DNA of 64,000 bases from Cephalopachus bancanus (GCA_027257055.1 JAPVLO010000146.1:1178001-1242000), one strand, 5' to 3'; numbered from the stretch's first letter, positions 23,331-37,833 are shown. The notes: a model not told the origin generated them from the letters alone. Program-made: numbers and translations.

Positions 23331-24400
23331 TGAAAATTTTTAACACATAGTGCTTATTGAATAGTTGTTGAAAGGCTAAATGAATGGATACATAAAATGG
23401 CTTAAGAAAAAAGGGGGATGAATTATAAGGAGATTGGAGTGTCTGATAGAACCTCAGAGAAAGAAAGAGGATAAACCTTACAAACAACTGGAGTTATGGG
23501 CTCAAATACTGTGAACTCTATCTCAGTATCTTGAATCTATATTTCAATGTATCCATTCTCTTATGTCTTTCCAAAACAGTTCACTGTTCAGATGTTTTAC
23601 ATAGTATGAAAAATGACATAAATAGAACTTTGTGAAATGAATTAAAGGTGTTTTGTAGTAGTCTTCATATTGAAAACTGCTTTATTATTGGCATATGTAT
23701 CATACATCTTGCTTGGTAATTGACATGATAACTTAAATAAAAGCTATTTCAAGAGATTCAGTAATCAGTAAACAACTTTGCTATGAAAATAAAGTAAATG
23801 TCTAAGATAGCATAATTGAACTAGAATTTATGCTAATTAGGATTGAGATAGAGCATAAATATATTCTCAGCCATTTGAAAGCTGTTAAAATGTTTCCCCA
23901 TTTGATTACATAATGGTACCTATATGAAAGCATTTTAGAATGAACTGTATGCATTTTGATTTTATATTATCACAAATGGCATTGCCAGTGGACCATAAAA
24001 AATCATACTCTCTAAAAAGTATATAAATAGAATTTTGTTTCATGCCTCTTAAACTGGGTACAAATAAAAGAGTAACAACTTCTGAACTCCACCATAGCAT
24101 ATAATAAATAAAGTTATTCTTTCTTTTCTGGTGTTAAAACTTACCATGACTTTGACATTTTAAAAAAGTTTGTTACTTTTCTTCATAAGTTGGAAGGAAA
24201 AAAAGGAGTAACATATGAAAGTTCATATTTTTATTTTAAAATTAATATATATGAGAGGGGACCCCCTAGACTGGAATTTATAAAAAGGTGTGTATTTATT
24301 CTTACTTATTTAAACTTCAGCCACCTTCCAAGTACTCTCTGTGTGATATAGTACACCTATTGAGATGCTTGTTCCACTGCTCAAAACAGTTTTTGAACTT
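23331..24400. other. Unique AT-rich intronic sequence
   Basis: No repeat or coding segment recognised. Confidence 0.5.
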
Positions 24401-24449
24401 GTCTTTTTTTCTTTCTCTATCTCTTTCAAGTTTTGGAAAGTTTTCAACA

Positions 24450-25740
24450 CTATTTTGTCAAATATTCATTCTACCCCTTGTTGTTGTTCAGCATCCTCTG
24501 TTATACTAATAATTCTTAGAATTAATGTTTTGAAATAATTTTCTATTCCTTGTAAGCGATATTTGCTTCTTCTCATTCTTTCCCCCCCACTTCTGTGTAG
24601 TTTTAAAAAGTTCTTCAAGCTCACTGATTCTTTCCTCTGCTTGATCCATTCTGTTATTAAGAGCCTCTAATGAATTTTTCAGTTCAGCAAATGTATTTCT
24701 CAGTTCCAAGATTTATGTTTTTAAAAATTATTTCAATCTATTTGTTTAATATTTTCAGATTTCTGAATTGCTTTTCTGTGTTACCTTGGAGATCACTGAG
24801 TTTCCTTAAACTACTATTTTGAATTATTGGTTAGAGAGCTCACATATGACCTACTTTTTAGGGTCAGTCATTGATTTCTTGCTTTGCCCATATGGAGACA
24901 TCATGGTTTCCTGTTGTTTCTCATGGATTTACAGCTATGTCTTTGCATTAAAATATTAGTTATTTATTCCAGTCTTCTCTATTTGGCTTGTTTTGGTTTA
25001 TACTGGACATGTTTTCTTAGATATTTTTTGTAGTTCACAAGTTGAATTTATTTGTTTATTTATTTTTCCTGCTAAATTGCTGGCTTCTTTTTGGCACCAG
25101 GTTGCCTAGACTCTGGTAAAAGATTGGCTTGCTTCCTGCACTAATTGGGAGTGGTCCCAAAGGGGATATCCTGGCAACGTGGGAAGGCTGGCTAGCAATT
25201 CACGCCCAGGGAACCTGTGGAACATTCCTTCTACAGCATGGTGCTGTTGAACATCCACTCTGAGTTGGTGTCTCCTTTTTTTTGAGTTGAAGCACAGTTT
25301 ACAGGACTGGGAATAGTAGTCCCGCTTCTCCTTTTTGTCTTTGACTGTCTTCAGGGATATTTGTGTCTTCAGGTACTCCTGATGCTTCTCATGGATTAAG
25401 ACAGGAACATATCTCCTGCCAGAGAACCAAGATGGTGGGAAAGCTAAGCTGGTTGTCTGCCTTGATTTCATTTTTCCCAAGCATAGACATTGTGAGTTGG
25501 GGAAGTTTTTCACATACTTGGTGCTGGGAAGATTGGGAGGAAATGTATCAATTCTCTTACAGTTTGCTTGGAGTTGTTTTTACTTCTCCGTGACCCTGAG
25601 AACCATCTCATCTTCATCCTTTGAGTTCTGGGATATTGCTGATGATATATTTGTTTTTGGTTTTCTGTGGATGGGAAGAGGGAGTGAAACCAGCTTGGCT
25701 CTATGTCATTTTGGAACTGGAATGAAAAATACATATTTTT
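24450..25740 (-). mobile_element. Old L1 (or HAL1) 5' portion, antisense, with ORF1 remnant
   Basis: On the minus strand a fragment of the L1 ORF1 coiled coil is still readable at about 24560-24709 (RNTFAELKNSLEALNNRM, then ISELEE), a heptad-rich segment that trimerises ORF1p. Farther upstream on the minus strand (24720-25740) is diverged 5' region. Stops and shifts remove any function. Only ORF1 is recognisable, so HAL1 is an alternative. Confidence 0.7.
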
Positions 25741-26189
25741 AGTTAAGTTAAATTAAAATTATTTTTTCATCAGCAAGTCTTAAGTTATTTTGTTCAAAAT
25801 GACTTAGTAGTGTTGCTATAGAGATGACTATGATAGGTACTTGAAAAAGTCACTGCTGATTTAAAAAATGATTTAGCATCATGTTTCCATAATTACTCAA
25901 GTTTTTTTATTTGCATGTTCTCTTTGAATTTTTGTTTTTGAAGTAAGTTTTAAAGCATCTGAGTTCTTGGGGAATGATTTTCTTATGCTTCAAGGTGTAT
26001 TTTTTTTTCTCTGTATTATCTCCCCTACTCTATATACTCCGTACTCTAGCCACTTGGTTTCTTTCTTATTCTTTTTTTCCTGCAAACACTGTTACTATTT
26101 TGTTTGCATGTGTATTTTTATAGATTTTTTTCCTGCAAATATAGGAATGTATATATATATAATATATATATTTAATTCTTCCAAGTGAT
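25741..26189. other. Unique intron with AT microsatellite
   Basis: Unique sequence; a short (AT)n tract lies at 26149-26170. Confidence 0.5.
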
Positions 26190-26740
26190 ACCCTACTACA
26201 TAGCATTCTGTTATCTTTTTTCATTTAACAGCATGTGTTGGAAATCATTCCTAACCAGTGCATAGCAAGTTTGCTTCATCATAACTTTTAGAGGATGTGT
26301 CATATTTTTAGACCCTAGTGATAGACACTTAGTTACCAATTTTTTTTGCTATTAAAAACACTATTGTAATACATAAACACGCACATATGTGTGTGTGTAT
26401 ACTTACATCTGTCTAACAGCAAATGTATAAGATAAACTATAATTCCTGGAAGTAGAATTACTTGATTAAAGAATGCAGGCAGTTTTAAGTTTTTGTAGCT
26501 TTTGCCTCATTGCCCACTTCTAGAGGATGTACCAATCATTAGGTTTCCACTTTCTAGCTCTTTTACCAACACAAAATTATAACATTTTTGATATTCACCA
26601 GTCTAATAGGTGAGAAAATGATACTTCTTTATAGTTTTAATTTTTCTTATATTATGACTGTCAAATTGAGCATTTATGCATATATTTAAGAACATTTTTC
26701 TTTTTAAAAACTGTGTTAGTATCTTTTTCCAGTATATATA
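26190..26740 (-). mobile_element. Old L1 3' region, antisense
   Basis: Minus-strand L1M-like text: TTAACAGCATGTGTTGGAAATC, AGTAGAATTACTTGATTAAAG, TTCACCAGTCTAATAGGTGAG. Strongly diverged. Confidence 0.55.
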
Positions 26741-26749
26741 TTTTAAAAT

Positions 26750-27315
26750 TCCACAGTTTGTGTGGATCAATATCAAGGTACAAGTGAGCTTGGTCTTTTG
26801 TGTAAGGTTTCACTAGACCAAAATCAAGGTGTTGCCTGGGGATGCAGCCTCCTCTGATGCTCAGGGTTGTTCAAGCTCACTGGTTGTTGACAAATTATTG
26901 TCTTGCAGTTGTATGACAGGTCCTCAGCTCCCAGAGGCTACTGACCATTCCCTACTGTCACCTTCTGCACTACATGGCAGTTTGTTACTTCAAAGCTAGC
27001 AGGAGAATGTATATGCTACTTGGGATACCTTTGACTTCTGTCTTTGACCTCTAATCCCCCTACTAAAGGGCTAACATCACTTATCAAGCCCTCCTAGGAT
27101 AATATCCTTTTGATTAATTTAAAGTCAACCAAGGTGGGACCTTAATCATGTCTACAAAATCATCTCACTTTGCCATATAATGCACCCTAGCCATGGGAGT
27201 GATAGCACATCATATTCACAGATCCACTCAAGCAGAGGGATGATGACACAGGGTGTGTATAACAGGTGCTGGGAATTGTAAGAGCCAACTTAGAATTCTG
27301 CTTACCTGAGATTGC
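26750..27315. mobile_element. Probable old interspersed repeat, class unclear
   Basis: The composition and phrases (CTAGACCAAAATCAAGGTG near the start, ATCATGTCTACAAAATCATC, TTTGCCATATAATGCACCC, AGAGCCAACTTAGAATTCTG at the end) look like a repeat family seen widely in mammals, but I cannot assign the name. Non-coding. Confidence 0.4.
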
Positions 27316-27429
27316 AAATACTTTCCCCAGTTTCTTATCTTTTGACTGCTTATGTTATTCTTCTTTCAATGAATAAATGTAAACATGTCATGTGGAATGC
27401 ATTTTTTTCTTTTACGGCTCTTGATTTAC

Positions 27430-28450
27430 TTCTTTTTCTTTTTAAATAAAGTTATAATTCACATGCCATAAAATGAACCCTTCAAAAATATACTACTCAG
27501 TGGTTTTTTAGTATATTTTTGAATCTGTGCAACCATCACCACTATCCTATTCCAGAACGTTTCCATGATCCCCAAAAGAAACTCTGCCCATTTGCAGTCA
27601 CTGCCATTCTCCTTATCCCTCAGCCTACTGGCAAACACAAACCTACTTTATATCTGTGTAGATTTGCCTATTTTGGACAGTTCATAAAAATGGTATCATA
27701 CAATATGTAGTCTTTTTGTTCCTGACTCTTTCACTTAACATAATGTTTTCAAAGTTCATCCATTATGTAGCATGAATCAGAAATTTCTTTTTATGTCAAA
27801 ATGATATTTCTTTGTATGTATATACCACATTTCATTTATTCATTCATAGTTGGTGGGCATTTGAGTTGCTTCTACTTTTTGGCTGTTATGAATAATGCTA
27901 CCATAAAAGTGTGTGTAAGTTCTTGTGTGGACATATGTTCTTAATTCTCGTTTGTATTTTTTATTATAATTATTCCAGTGACTGTGAAGTGGTTTTGATT
28001 TGTATTTACCTAATGACTAATGATGTGGAACATCATTTCTTATGCTCATTGGCCATTTATATGCCTTCTTTGAAGAAATTTCTTATAAAATTTTTTGTTG
28101 AGGTTATTTTTAAAAGGTCTTTTTCTTCACTAAAAGTAAAAATATTTCTATTCTTTTAATACTTTTATGATTTTACTTTTACATCGTAAAACATGGATCT
28201 GAAGTGTATCAGAGTATGGTGTTAGGTGCATAGCCAACCTTTTTTTCTCAGCTGCATCGACCAGTCAGATAATCGTACTTCTTTACATAGGATTACCCCT
28301 TTGTTCCAAACCATTTAAGAGATCAACTTTTCTTCCCAGTAATTTGAGATGTCATATTTATCACATCTGAATTATTGCATGTTAGGGAATATTTATAGAA
28401 GTTCTTTTCTGTTCTATCGATCAATCTGTCCAAAGACTGTATCTAATTTA
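27430..28450 (-). mobile_element. Old L1 3' UTR and ORF2 end, antisense
   Basis: Classic L1M 3' text on the minus strand: CAACCATCACCACTATCC, TATTCCAGAACGTTTCC, TTCACTTAACATAATGTTTTC, GTTGGTGGGCATTTGAGTTGC, GCTCATTGGCCATTTATATGCC. Non-coding. Confidence 0.8.
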
Positions 28451-29389
28451 AAATTTTATTTTTCATCACTTATGTAATCTGAGCTATTAGTTACTGAAAG
28501 CAAAAAACTTAGCAAAATAAGCTCTAGGTAATACATTTAAATTCATAGATATTTAAATAACTTTCCTGTAGTGTATATTGGATTATGCAATGAGTGAGTT
28601 ATGGAGTGGGAAGTTTTTGGGAAAGTGACAAGGTTATGTTTTTACCAATAATGCTTTTTCCAGTTATATAGTTTGAATGTATAACTAGTCAAAGTAAAAA
28701 GTAAGAAGAAAAAATAGAAATTATGATAGAATTGAAGAATGAAAGAACCTTTCCTTGTAATATATTGGTGGCAATGGCACTGATAAGCAGAATGACAAAT
28801 GGTATTCAGCTTTTGGATGATTAAGCATAAACTTGTATTTATCATTTTTGCCACCAGATGGCGAAGGTGCATCCTGAAAGCAAAAGATTTATAATTCTGT
28901 GATTGTTCCACCTGAACTAGTTGCAGAGATGACTGAGTTGGCATTCAAGATTGTGAAAAACAGGACTTTTCATGTATCGTTGGCTTTCATATTCAAAGAT
29001 GATATTTATTTGTCAATATTTATCTCAAGTTCTGAGATTTCCATGTACCAGACTAATATTTACAAATGCAAGTTTTATAATCTTACCTTTTGTTCCACAA
29101 ATACTTCAAAATCAAACTGTTCAGAATCTAAGTGCACATTCTCCCTCAGCTTCTTTGTCATTCTCTAGCCCAGCTGATTGTACCATCAATCATCCTGCTG
29201 CCCAAGGAAAGACGCTTAGGTACCATTTTCTAGTCCTCTTTCTCTTAACTTTTATATGTTTTTACATTTTTGATCAATTTTATTCTTGCAGTCTCTTTTG
29301 TGTACAGCCCTTCCTTTTCAATAGGGATATTTCAACTGCCCTTGTTTAGACATTGACTTTGCTTTTTTTCCTTTCTGACCTCTTGCTTC
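28451..29389. other. Unique intronic sequence
   Basis: No recognisable repeat or exon. The overlapping + strand ORFs at 28899-29168 and 28972-29349 have no protein-like features. Confidence 0.5.
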
Positions 29390-29890
29390 TCAGCTTTATT
29401 CTCTTCAAATTCTATTTTGTTTCCTGAATCATGAGCTTAAAGCACAGATATGATGAAGTCATTCATTTTATATCTTTTGATGCCTCCTCATATTTTACTT
29501 AAGGTTCAAATTCTTAACTTTCCAAGGAAATGAACATTTATTGAATATCAAACAAGAAAAAAATTTAGGGCATCTGATTTTAATTTCCATAATGACGTAT
29601 AAAGTGGTGCTTAAGATACCCCTTTTTATACTGAAATAAGTTCTCCAGATCCCCAAATTAGAGGTAGAGTTTCCATTGAGGTATAGGTTTTTCTGACTCA
29701 AAAGCCTGTTATTCCTTTTTGAGGCTCACTATTACCTGTCCTTTTTCACCTCATCTCCCACTACTTTTTTTTCCTTTCCCTCAAGCAACCTAATAATCTA
29801 GCCATAGCCGTAACCAATGAATTTTAAAATTTCTTCATTTTACAAATTTCAAATATTTGCTCATGCTGTTCTTATTTAGAATTCTATTCT
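29390..29890 (+). mobile_element. L2 LINE fragment
   Basis: Diverged L2: GATGAAGTCATTCATTTTAT, GATGCCTCCTCATATTTTAC, AAGGTTCAAATTCTTAAC, CACCTCATCTCCCACTAC, with later landmarks in L2 order. Confidence 0.6.
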
Positions 29891-30094
29891 AGCTATGCAT
29901 GTATTAATTTAAATATTTATTGTTGAATGTATGTCAGATTTCTAGATGATGATGGAATAGCAATGAAAAAATAGACAAAAGTCTCTCATGGAGATTACTT
30001 TTGAATTGAGAAAGACGAAGAAATAAGAAATAACAAGTGTGTTGGATAGCAGTGTGGCCTCAGGCCTGTGCACTTGGCTACACAGGCTGTGCAG

Positions 30095-30120
30095 CTCAGA
30101 ACTCCAGGGGGCGCCATTCA
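30095..30120 (+). promoter_or_regulatory. Candidate CTCF binding site
   Basis: ACTCCAGGGGGCGCCATTC (30101-30119) fits the core of the CTCF motif (CCAnnAGGGGGCGC-like) well and is CpG-containing in an AT-rich region. Sequence match only; occupancy cannot be inferred. Confidence 0.45.
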
Positions 30121-30224
30121 CTAAGATGTGAGTACCACAACCTGGAGTTCGGCTCCTCTGGGGTCCTGGTGGCACGTGTTATGCAGGAAAGTAGTAATAT
30201 GTGGCAGGAGGGAAAGGGATTGTT

Positions 30225-30400
30225 TTTCGAAGGAGCAGGAAGACAGTTAATAGTTTTAAATAGGAGGTTAGGGAAGGCCTTGCTTAACAATGAGTTAAGA
30301 CTTGAAGGAGGTGTGGCAATACGACGTAGGTATCTGAGGGAAGAGCACTCCAGGCAGCGAAATAGCAAGTGCCCAGATTCATAAGTGAGGGTGTTCCTTG
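30225..30400 (-). mobile_element. L2 LINE fragment, antisense
   Basis: GAGGTTAGGGAAGGCCTTGC, then AGTTAAGACTTGAAGGAG, then AGAGCACTCCAGGCAGCGA, then AGCAAGTGCCCAGATTC: the reverse complement of the L2 3' body. Confidence 0.75.
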
Positions 30401-30559
30401 GATCTGTTTAAATCTTACTTTTTTTTTTCATTGCCCAATTCAAGCGTCCCTAGTTACATGAATTTTTCCTGTTTTCCAGCATGAATTCTACTTTTGCTTA
30501 TCAAGGATGCCTTTATTCAAGCATTTTCCGCTGGCCTTTAGTATACTTGTTAATGTTTC

Positions 30560-30690
30560 TTTTTTCTCTTACTGAATTTTGAGCAAGTTGAGGGCATACT
30601 GTTTTTTTCATCTTTCTTATAAACATACCTAGTTAAGGTTTAGAAATAGCAGATACTCACTGAATATTAATTGAAATGAATTGAAATATA
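30560..30690 (+). mobile_element. L2 LINE 3' end
   Basis: TTTGAGCAAGTTGAGGGCATAC followed by AGATACTCACTGAATATTAA and TTGAAATGAATTG matches the end of L2, heavily diverged. Confidence 0.5.
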
Positions 30691-31935
30691 TTAAATCACT
30701 GAAAAGTCTAGTAGGCAACCAGTTATCTTTTCATATAGTTTATTATGCTTATCGCATGTTTACAAAAACTGAATTTATTTAAATAATTTGGTAATTTTTC
30801 CTGCCCATTAGCCTCGTTTTCCCCCTAATGTCTTTGTAAAACCTTGCTAATATGCATACAAGAATTAAACCACTTGTGACTACATGTAAGATTGAGTTCT
30901 AGTATTCTACTGTTTCTTAGAAACTGCAGTGATGATGGAGCATTTTAAGTGCTTTAGCATATTTTTAAAGAAATCTAGTCTCTTTGACCTGTCACATTTT
31001 AGCTTTATTTTAAAGACTTTGCCTTAATATCTTACTTTTTTCCACGTCCTTCTATTTTTGGACAGGGTTACTTAAGTCCCAGTTTGTCACAGCCAGTCCT
31101 GGTTTATACATGTTATCTTAGCATAATAAATAAGAATACCCTTTTCCCTCTCAAAAGTTTCCTGATGTGGACAATAAATATGATGTGGTCTCATTCTTCT
31201 TAGAGGCTTTCTATGTGATATCTAGTACACAATGCTGCACATTGCTAGACTTATTGAAATTTCCCAGTGGAACTATACCACAGAAAATAGTACTTCAGGT
31301 ACTTAGTCTGTAGTGTTTACTGAGTGTGCACTTTACTTTATAACAGTTTATATGGAGAAATACAAAGAGAGCAGAAGATGCTCTGTGGCATGTAAGTGTA
31401 TAATCTTATGTCAGGATCAATGATGTAATTATATAAACATAAATATTTGAAACTGACAAATATAAATGTAACAAAATATAATTTCAAGATATATAAAAGT
31501 GGAGCATTTGCACCCCGTATTTTAAAAATAAAACATTTTTTTAAAGTGGAGAATTAAATGAGCAAATTTAAATAATGGAGTCAAATAGGGTAGTTTGGGA
31601 GAAGTTTTGTAGATTTGTAAAAACTAAAACAATTATAATAAAGGAATTTTAAAGACAGAAGATACAGTATGGTATAAAAGTAGTAGGAAAGCAAGTTTGT
31701 ATAGTATAGAAGCTTGTAAATTATTTGTTATTCTTTAGCCACTAATTTTATTTTGGTTCTCAGATACAGTGAGTTTTGTTAATCATATTTATCAGTTTAT
31801 GACACTTTGGTGATCTCTGTAAGATCCTTCTGTTGTGCTTTTTTCCCCACCTAAATGTCTATCTTTAAGTAATAATATACAATGCTGCATTGTGTGTTTA
31901 AATTACATAAATGAAATGGAGCTTTAGATCTTAGG
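30691..31935. other. Unique intronic sequence
   Basis: No gene or clear repeat recognised. Confidence 0.5.
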
Positions 31936-31943
31936 TTTTAAAA

Positions 31944-32388
31944 CAGGGGCCCCCAACTCCCCAGGTCATGAACTGGTACCCATCTGAAGCCTGTTAGGAA
32001 CTGGACCACACAGCAGGAGGTGAGCGGCCAGTCTAGCTAGCAAAGCTTCATCTGTATTTACAGCTGCTACCCATTGCTCACATTATCGCCTGAGCTCTGT
32101 CTTCTATCAGACTAGCGGTGGCATTAGATTCTAATAGTGCGAACCCTATTGTGAACTGCACATGCGAGGGATCTAGGTTGCACTCCTTATGAGAATCTCA
32201 TGCCTGATGATCTGAGGTGGTGATGCTATATATTTCATTATGTATTACAATGTAATAATAATAGAAATAAAGTGCACAATAAATGTAATGAACTTGAATC
32301 ATCCCCAAACCATTCTCTTTCCCCTTGTCTGTGGAGAAGTTGTCTTCCACAAAACCGGTCCCTGATGTCAAAAAACGTGGACCTGCTG
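31944..32388 (+). mobile_element. MER1-type non-autonomous hAT-Charlie transposon
   Basis: Begins CAGGGGCCCCCAAC and ends with its inverted repeat, GTGGACCTGCTG. The interior GCACAGCAGGAGGTGAGCGG-type block, CATCTGTATTTACAGCTGC, and GAGGGATCTAGGTTGC are characteristic of MER1. It is flanked by an identical 8-bp target duplication TTTTAAAA (31936-31943 and 32389-32396), as expected of hAT elements. No transposase is encoded. An ORF across its 3' end is accidental. Confidence 0.92.
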
Positions 32389-32447
32389 TTTTAAAAGATT
32401 CAGTTATGTGGAATTATGTTTGTTGCTCCAGACTGACGCATTATATC

Positions 32448-33024
32448 TGTAGTAGACAGAATAATGGCCTCCAGAAATGTCTACACTCTGATCCCTGGAC
32501 TCCTATGAATATGTTACCTTGCATGGCTAAAGAGACTTTGCAGGTATGATTAAGGTTATAGTCCTAGAGATATGAAGATTAGCTTAGATTGTCTATGTGG
32601 GCCCGGTCTAATCACATGAATCCTTAAAAAGTAGAGAACTTTTTTTATCTGGTTCAAAGAGATGAGATAGAAGAAGGAAGAGAGATTCACAGCAGGAGAG
32701 GCATTCAGCTAGCCATTATTGAGTTGGAAGATGGAGGAAGGGGCTCACAAGTCAAAGAATTTGGAGCTGGGAACCACCCTCAGTTTATAATCAGCAAGAA
32801 AATGACTACCTTGGTCCTACAACCACAAGGAACTGAATTCTGCCAACAACTTGAATGAGCAAAAAAATGGATTCTGCCAGAACCTCCAAACAGAAAAATC
32901 AGCTGACACCTTGATTTTAGTCCAATGAGACCTTCTGACCTACAAGGCTATCAGGCAACAAACTGGTGTTTTAAACTAATAAATCTGTGGTAATTTTTTA
33001 TAGCAACAATAGAAAACTAATACA
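32448..33024 (+). mobile_element. Solo LTR, ERVL-MaLR (MLT1-like)
   Basis: TG...CA ends: starts TGTAGTAGACAGAATAATGG and ends GAAAACTAATACA. Internal landmarks: GACTTTGCAGGTATGATTAAG, GACACCTTGATTTTAGTCC, AATAAATCTGTGGTAATTTT, including the AATAAA signal. No retroviral coding region. Subfamily not assigned. Confidence 0.7.
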
Positions 33025-33049
33025 TACTCCTCCCCTGTGCATATCTACT

Positions 33050-33593
33050 ATATTTGACATTCTATAGTGATGGACAATCTAGGCTGGGTCAAAACTCTTC
33101 ATTACTATGAAGAATGAACATCCTTATACATATCTCCTATGGGTCTATGCAAGAATTTTTCTGTAGTCTGTGTATCTGGGTATATAATCAGTGTGACATA
33201 GGGTACATATACTTTATTTTATTAGTTTTGTTCTCAAAAATGGCTCTGTCCATACTTCTACTTGAAGTGTGTATTTGTGATTTTCTATATCATTACTGAT
33301 ATTTGACATTATTAAGACTTTTGATTTTTGCCAATCTGGTGGATATGAAGAAGTATTTGTGTTTTAATTTGCAATTTCTTTGTTACATTGATGCCAAGCA
33401 TCCCTTCATATACATATTAACTATTTGGATTGCTATTACTGTGAATTGTTCATTTATATTATTTATCTAGTTAAAAACAATTAGCTTCCCATTAATTTTG
33501 TCTATTATTTGTTTGTTGAGTAGATATTTTTATTTTGATGCAGTAAATTCACTACTTTTAAATTTTGTGGTGTGTCATCTTTTAGTCATGATT
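33050..33593 (-). mobile_element. Old L1 3' region, antisense (first part)
   Basis: Minus-strand L1M text (GAATGAACATCCTTATACAT, CTATGGGTCTATGCAAGAATT, CAATCTGGTGGATATGAAG). It is interrupted by an Alu at 33608 and continues at 33916. Confidence 0.65.
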
Positions 33594-33607
33594 AAGAAGT
33601 AAGTTCT

Positions 33608-33901
33608 GTCTGGGAATAGAGAGTGACTCACACCTATAATCCCAGCACTCTGGGAGGCTGAGGTAGGAAGATCGCTTGAGTCCAGGAGTTCACAACCAGC
33701 ATAGGCAACAGAGCAAGACCCTATCTCTACAAAAATTTTAAAATTTAGCCATATGTGATGGCTCATGTCTGTAGTCCTAGTGCTTTGGAGGATCGCTTGA
33801 GCCTAGGAGTTCAAGGCTACAGTGAACTATGATTGCACCACTGCACTCCAGCCTGGGTGATAGAGTGATACCCTTTCTCAAAGGATAAATAAAATAAAAT
33901 A
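33608..33901 (+). mobile_element. Alu dimer inserted into old L1
   Basis: Starts CTGGGAATAGAGAGTGACTC and ends CAAAGGATAAATAAAATAAA. It is flanked by AAGAAGTAAGTTCT (33594-33607) and AAGAAGTTAGTTCT (33902-33915), a 14-bp target duplication with one mismatch. Confidence 0.93.
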
Positions 33902-33915
33902 AAGAAGTTAGTTCT

Positions 33916-34230
33916 CATTCAAAATTTCTTAGTATTCCAATACTCTTTGACACTTCTGCTATTAGTTTTATCTTTTTACCTTTCCGATGTATATCTTAAA
34001 CTAATTGAGTTCATTTATGGATATGATGATGTATGACTTCAAGTTAATTTTTTCCCATACAGTGAGTCATTGTTCCCAGCAGCAACTGTTAGACAACCTG
34101 TTCTCAAACCCCTGGTTTTTGGTACCACCTTTCTTCATACATACTTCTATATGTAATTGGACCATTTTTGAGCTCTCTATTCTATTCTATTGGTCTGTAA
34201 TTTATCCTGTGACAGTACCACACTGTAATT
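33916..34230 (-). mobile_element. Old L1, antisense (second part)
   Basis: Continuation of the L1M after the Alu: GTATTCCAATACTCTTTGAC, TTGGACCATTTTTGAGCTC, ATTCTATTCTATTGGTCTG. Confidence 0.65.
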
Positions 34231-34232
34231 AA

Positions 34233-34640
34233 AACATTTTTAAAAAATTTTAAAGATATGAGGTACAATTCAGGATTAGGTATACAAGTAGTCATTGAAC
34301 AGGTGAAGTTTGGGCCTCCCTTTAGTCCCCACTTTGTCTGGTTTGAAATCAAGTACCCTCATTGATGGTGTGTCTCCCCCCCCCCAGCAGTATACTGCTA
34401 CTGCCAATCCCTTTCTTATAGTATTATGGTAAATGTTCAGGGTCTGCTTATGAGTGAGAACATGTGGTACTTTGTTTCTGTGATAGATCACTAAGTATGA
34501 TAAACTCTAAATCCATCCAAGTTGTTGCAAAGGCCATATGTTTGTCCTTCTTTATGGCTGCATAATATTCTATCATGTATATGTACCACATTTTTTAAAT
34601 CCAGTCCAGTTTTGATGGACAGCATGGTTGATTCTGTGTT
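34233..34640 (-). mobile_element. Young L1 3' end, 5'-truncated, antisense, inside old L1
   Basis: Reverse complement of the same 3' UTR and ORF2 end seen at 20.1-22.1 kb and 1-395: ATGAGGTACAATTCAGGATTAG, a C-run at 34377-34385, GCTGCATAATATTCTATC. It interrupts antisense L1M sequence, which resumes at about 34641. Confidence 0.85.
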
Positions 34641-35530
34641 TTTTAAAAACATTCTTTGGGATTTTTCCATAGATGATTGCATCACTTGTAATGAAGATTG
34701 ATCTCTCTCTCTCAATTTTCAAGTGCAAGCCTTTTATTTCCTTTTCCTATCCTGTTTTACTGGCTAGTACTTCCAGTACAAAGTTAGATGGAAGTGGTGA
34801 AAGTGACGTGTTTGCCTTCTTTCCTACATTAGGGTGAATGCTTTGAGTCTTTCACAATCAAATGTGATGATAGCTGTAGGTTTTTATAGCTGCTCTTTAT
34901 CAGGCTGAGAATTCTCTTATATTATTAGTTTGCTGATAATTTTTTTATGAATGGTTGGTGAATGTTGCCAGTTTTGTCTTGCTTCTATTGAAATGAATCA
35001 TGTGGTTTTTCTTTGGTAGTCTGATTATATTGTGAGTTATACTCATTGTTTTCAAATGTTGTACCAACCTTACATTTCTGGGATACCTCTCTTGGTCATG
35101 ATGGTATTATTCTATTTATATAGTGATGGATTTGATTTACCAAAATTTTGTTACAAAATTTAAAAAATTATGTTCACGAGGCAGAGTGTTATATAGTTTC
35201 TTTTTCCTTTTAATTATCATTGGTTTCATTACTGAGGATGCTGATCTCCTAAGATGATCTTCAGTTTGCTGGAAGAGTTTTTGTAGAGCTATTATTATTT
35301 CTTCTTTAAATGTTTGAAAGAGTTTGCCTCTGGTTTCATTTGGGCCTGGAGTTTTCTTGTAGCTAGGTTTTGAAAATCTATGAAATTAGTTTCTTCAATG
35401 GATATAAAGATGTTCAGGCTACTTATTTAATTTTGAGTATATGAATATTTTTTCAGTCCAGTAAAATATACCCATGGTAGCTATATTTATTATGTTGATG
35501 TCTCACTAATCATTTGAAAGTTATCCTTTT
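34641..35530 (-). mobile_element. Old L1 ORF2 region, antisense (third part)
   Basis: Minus-strand ORF2-like phrases: AAGCCTTTTATTTCCTTTTCC, GTTGGTGAATGTTGCCAGTT, TTTGGGCCTGGAGTTTTCTTG. Non-coding. Confidence 0.65.
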
Positions 35531-37272
<1,742 letters not shown>

Positions 37273-37833
37273 TGAATTTTTTTTATATTCATTTACACTG
37301 AGGCATCTGCACTCATATTCTTTGCCTTCCTGCTTGTTAATATAGATAAACAATCCTTGCTCTAACTGTGCATAGAAACCTATTCTATTTTATCTATTCA
37401 AGGACTTAGCTCCTTTAATTCTCTGAAATAATGTGTGAGATTGGGTGGGGAATATTTAAACATATACAACTATAATTATCATAGTTCAAATGTTCACACT
37501 AAATGGTATTGAATAACTGAATAACTTGAATAATTACCATAATTTAAAATTTCATTTTATATTGGTGACTTGCAAGTAATACTACTTTCAGAAAGTAAAT
37601 TTTCTTATCTTTTATCATGTGTCAAATGTAAGAGGCAACTTAGAGTAGTGGTTGTCAAACTTTTTGGTCTTGAGACTTCTTGGCAATCCTAAAAACGAGG
37701 AGTTCAAAGAACTTTTGTTTATGTGTATTATATTTGTTGACACCACATTAGAAATAAAAATTGAGTTTAATTTAAAACATATACTTATTAATTTTGAAAG
37801 ACTAGTAAAGCCACTGCATGGCAACTAACCACA

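Noticed and set aside
24506..24709. Coiled-coil minus-strand ORF as a host gene
   Set aside because: It matches L1 ORF1 and is embedded in diverged L1 sequence.
30037..30384. 115-residue ORF beside the CTCF-like motif
   Set aside because: Half of it is antisense L2, and there are no splice sites or recognisable domain.
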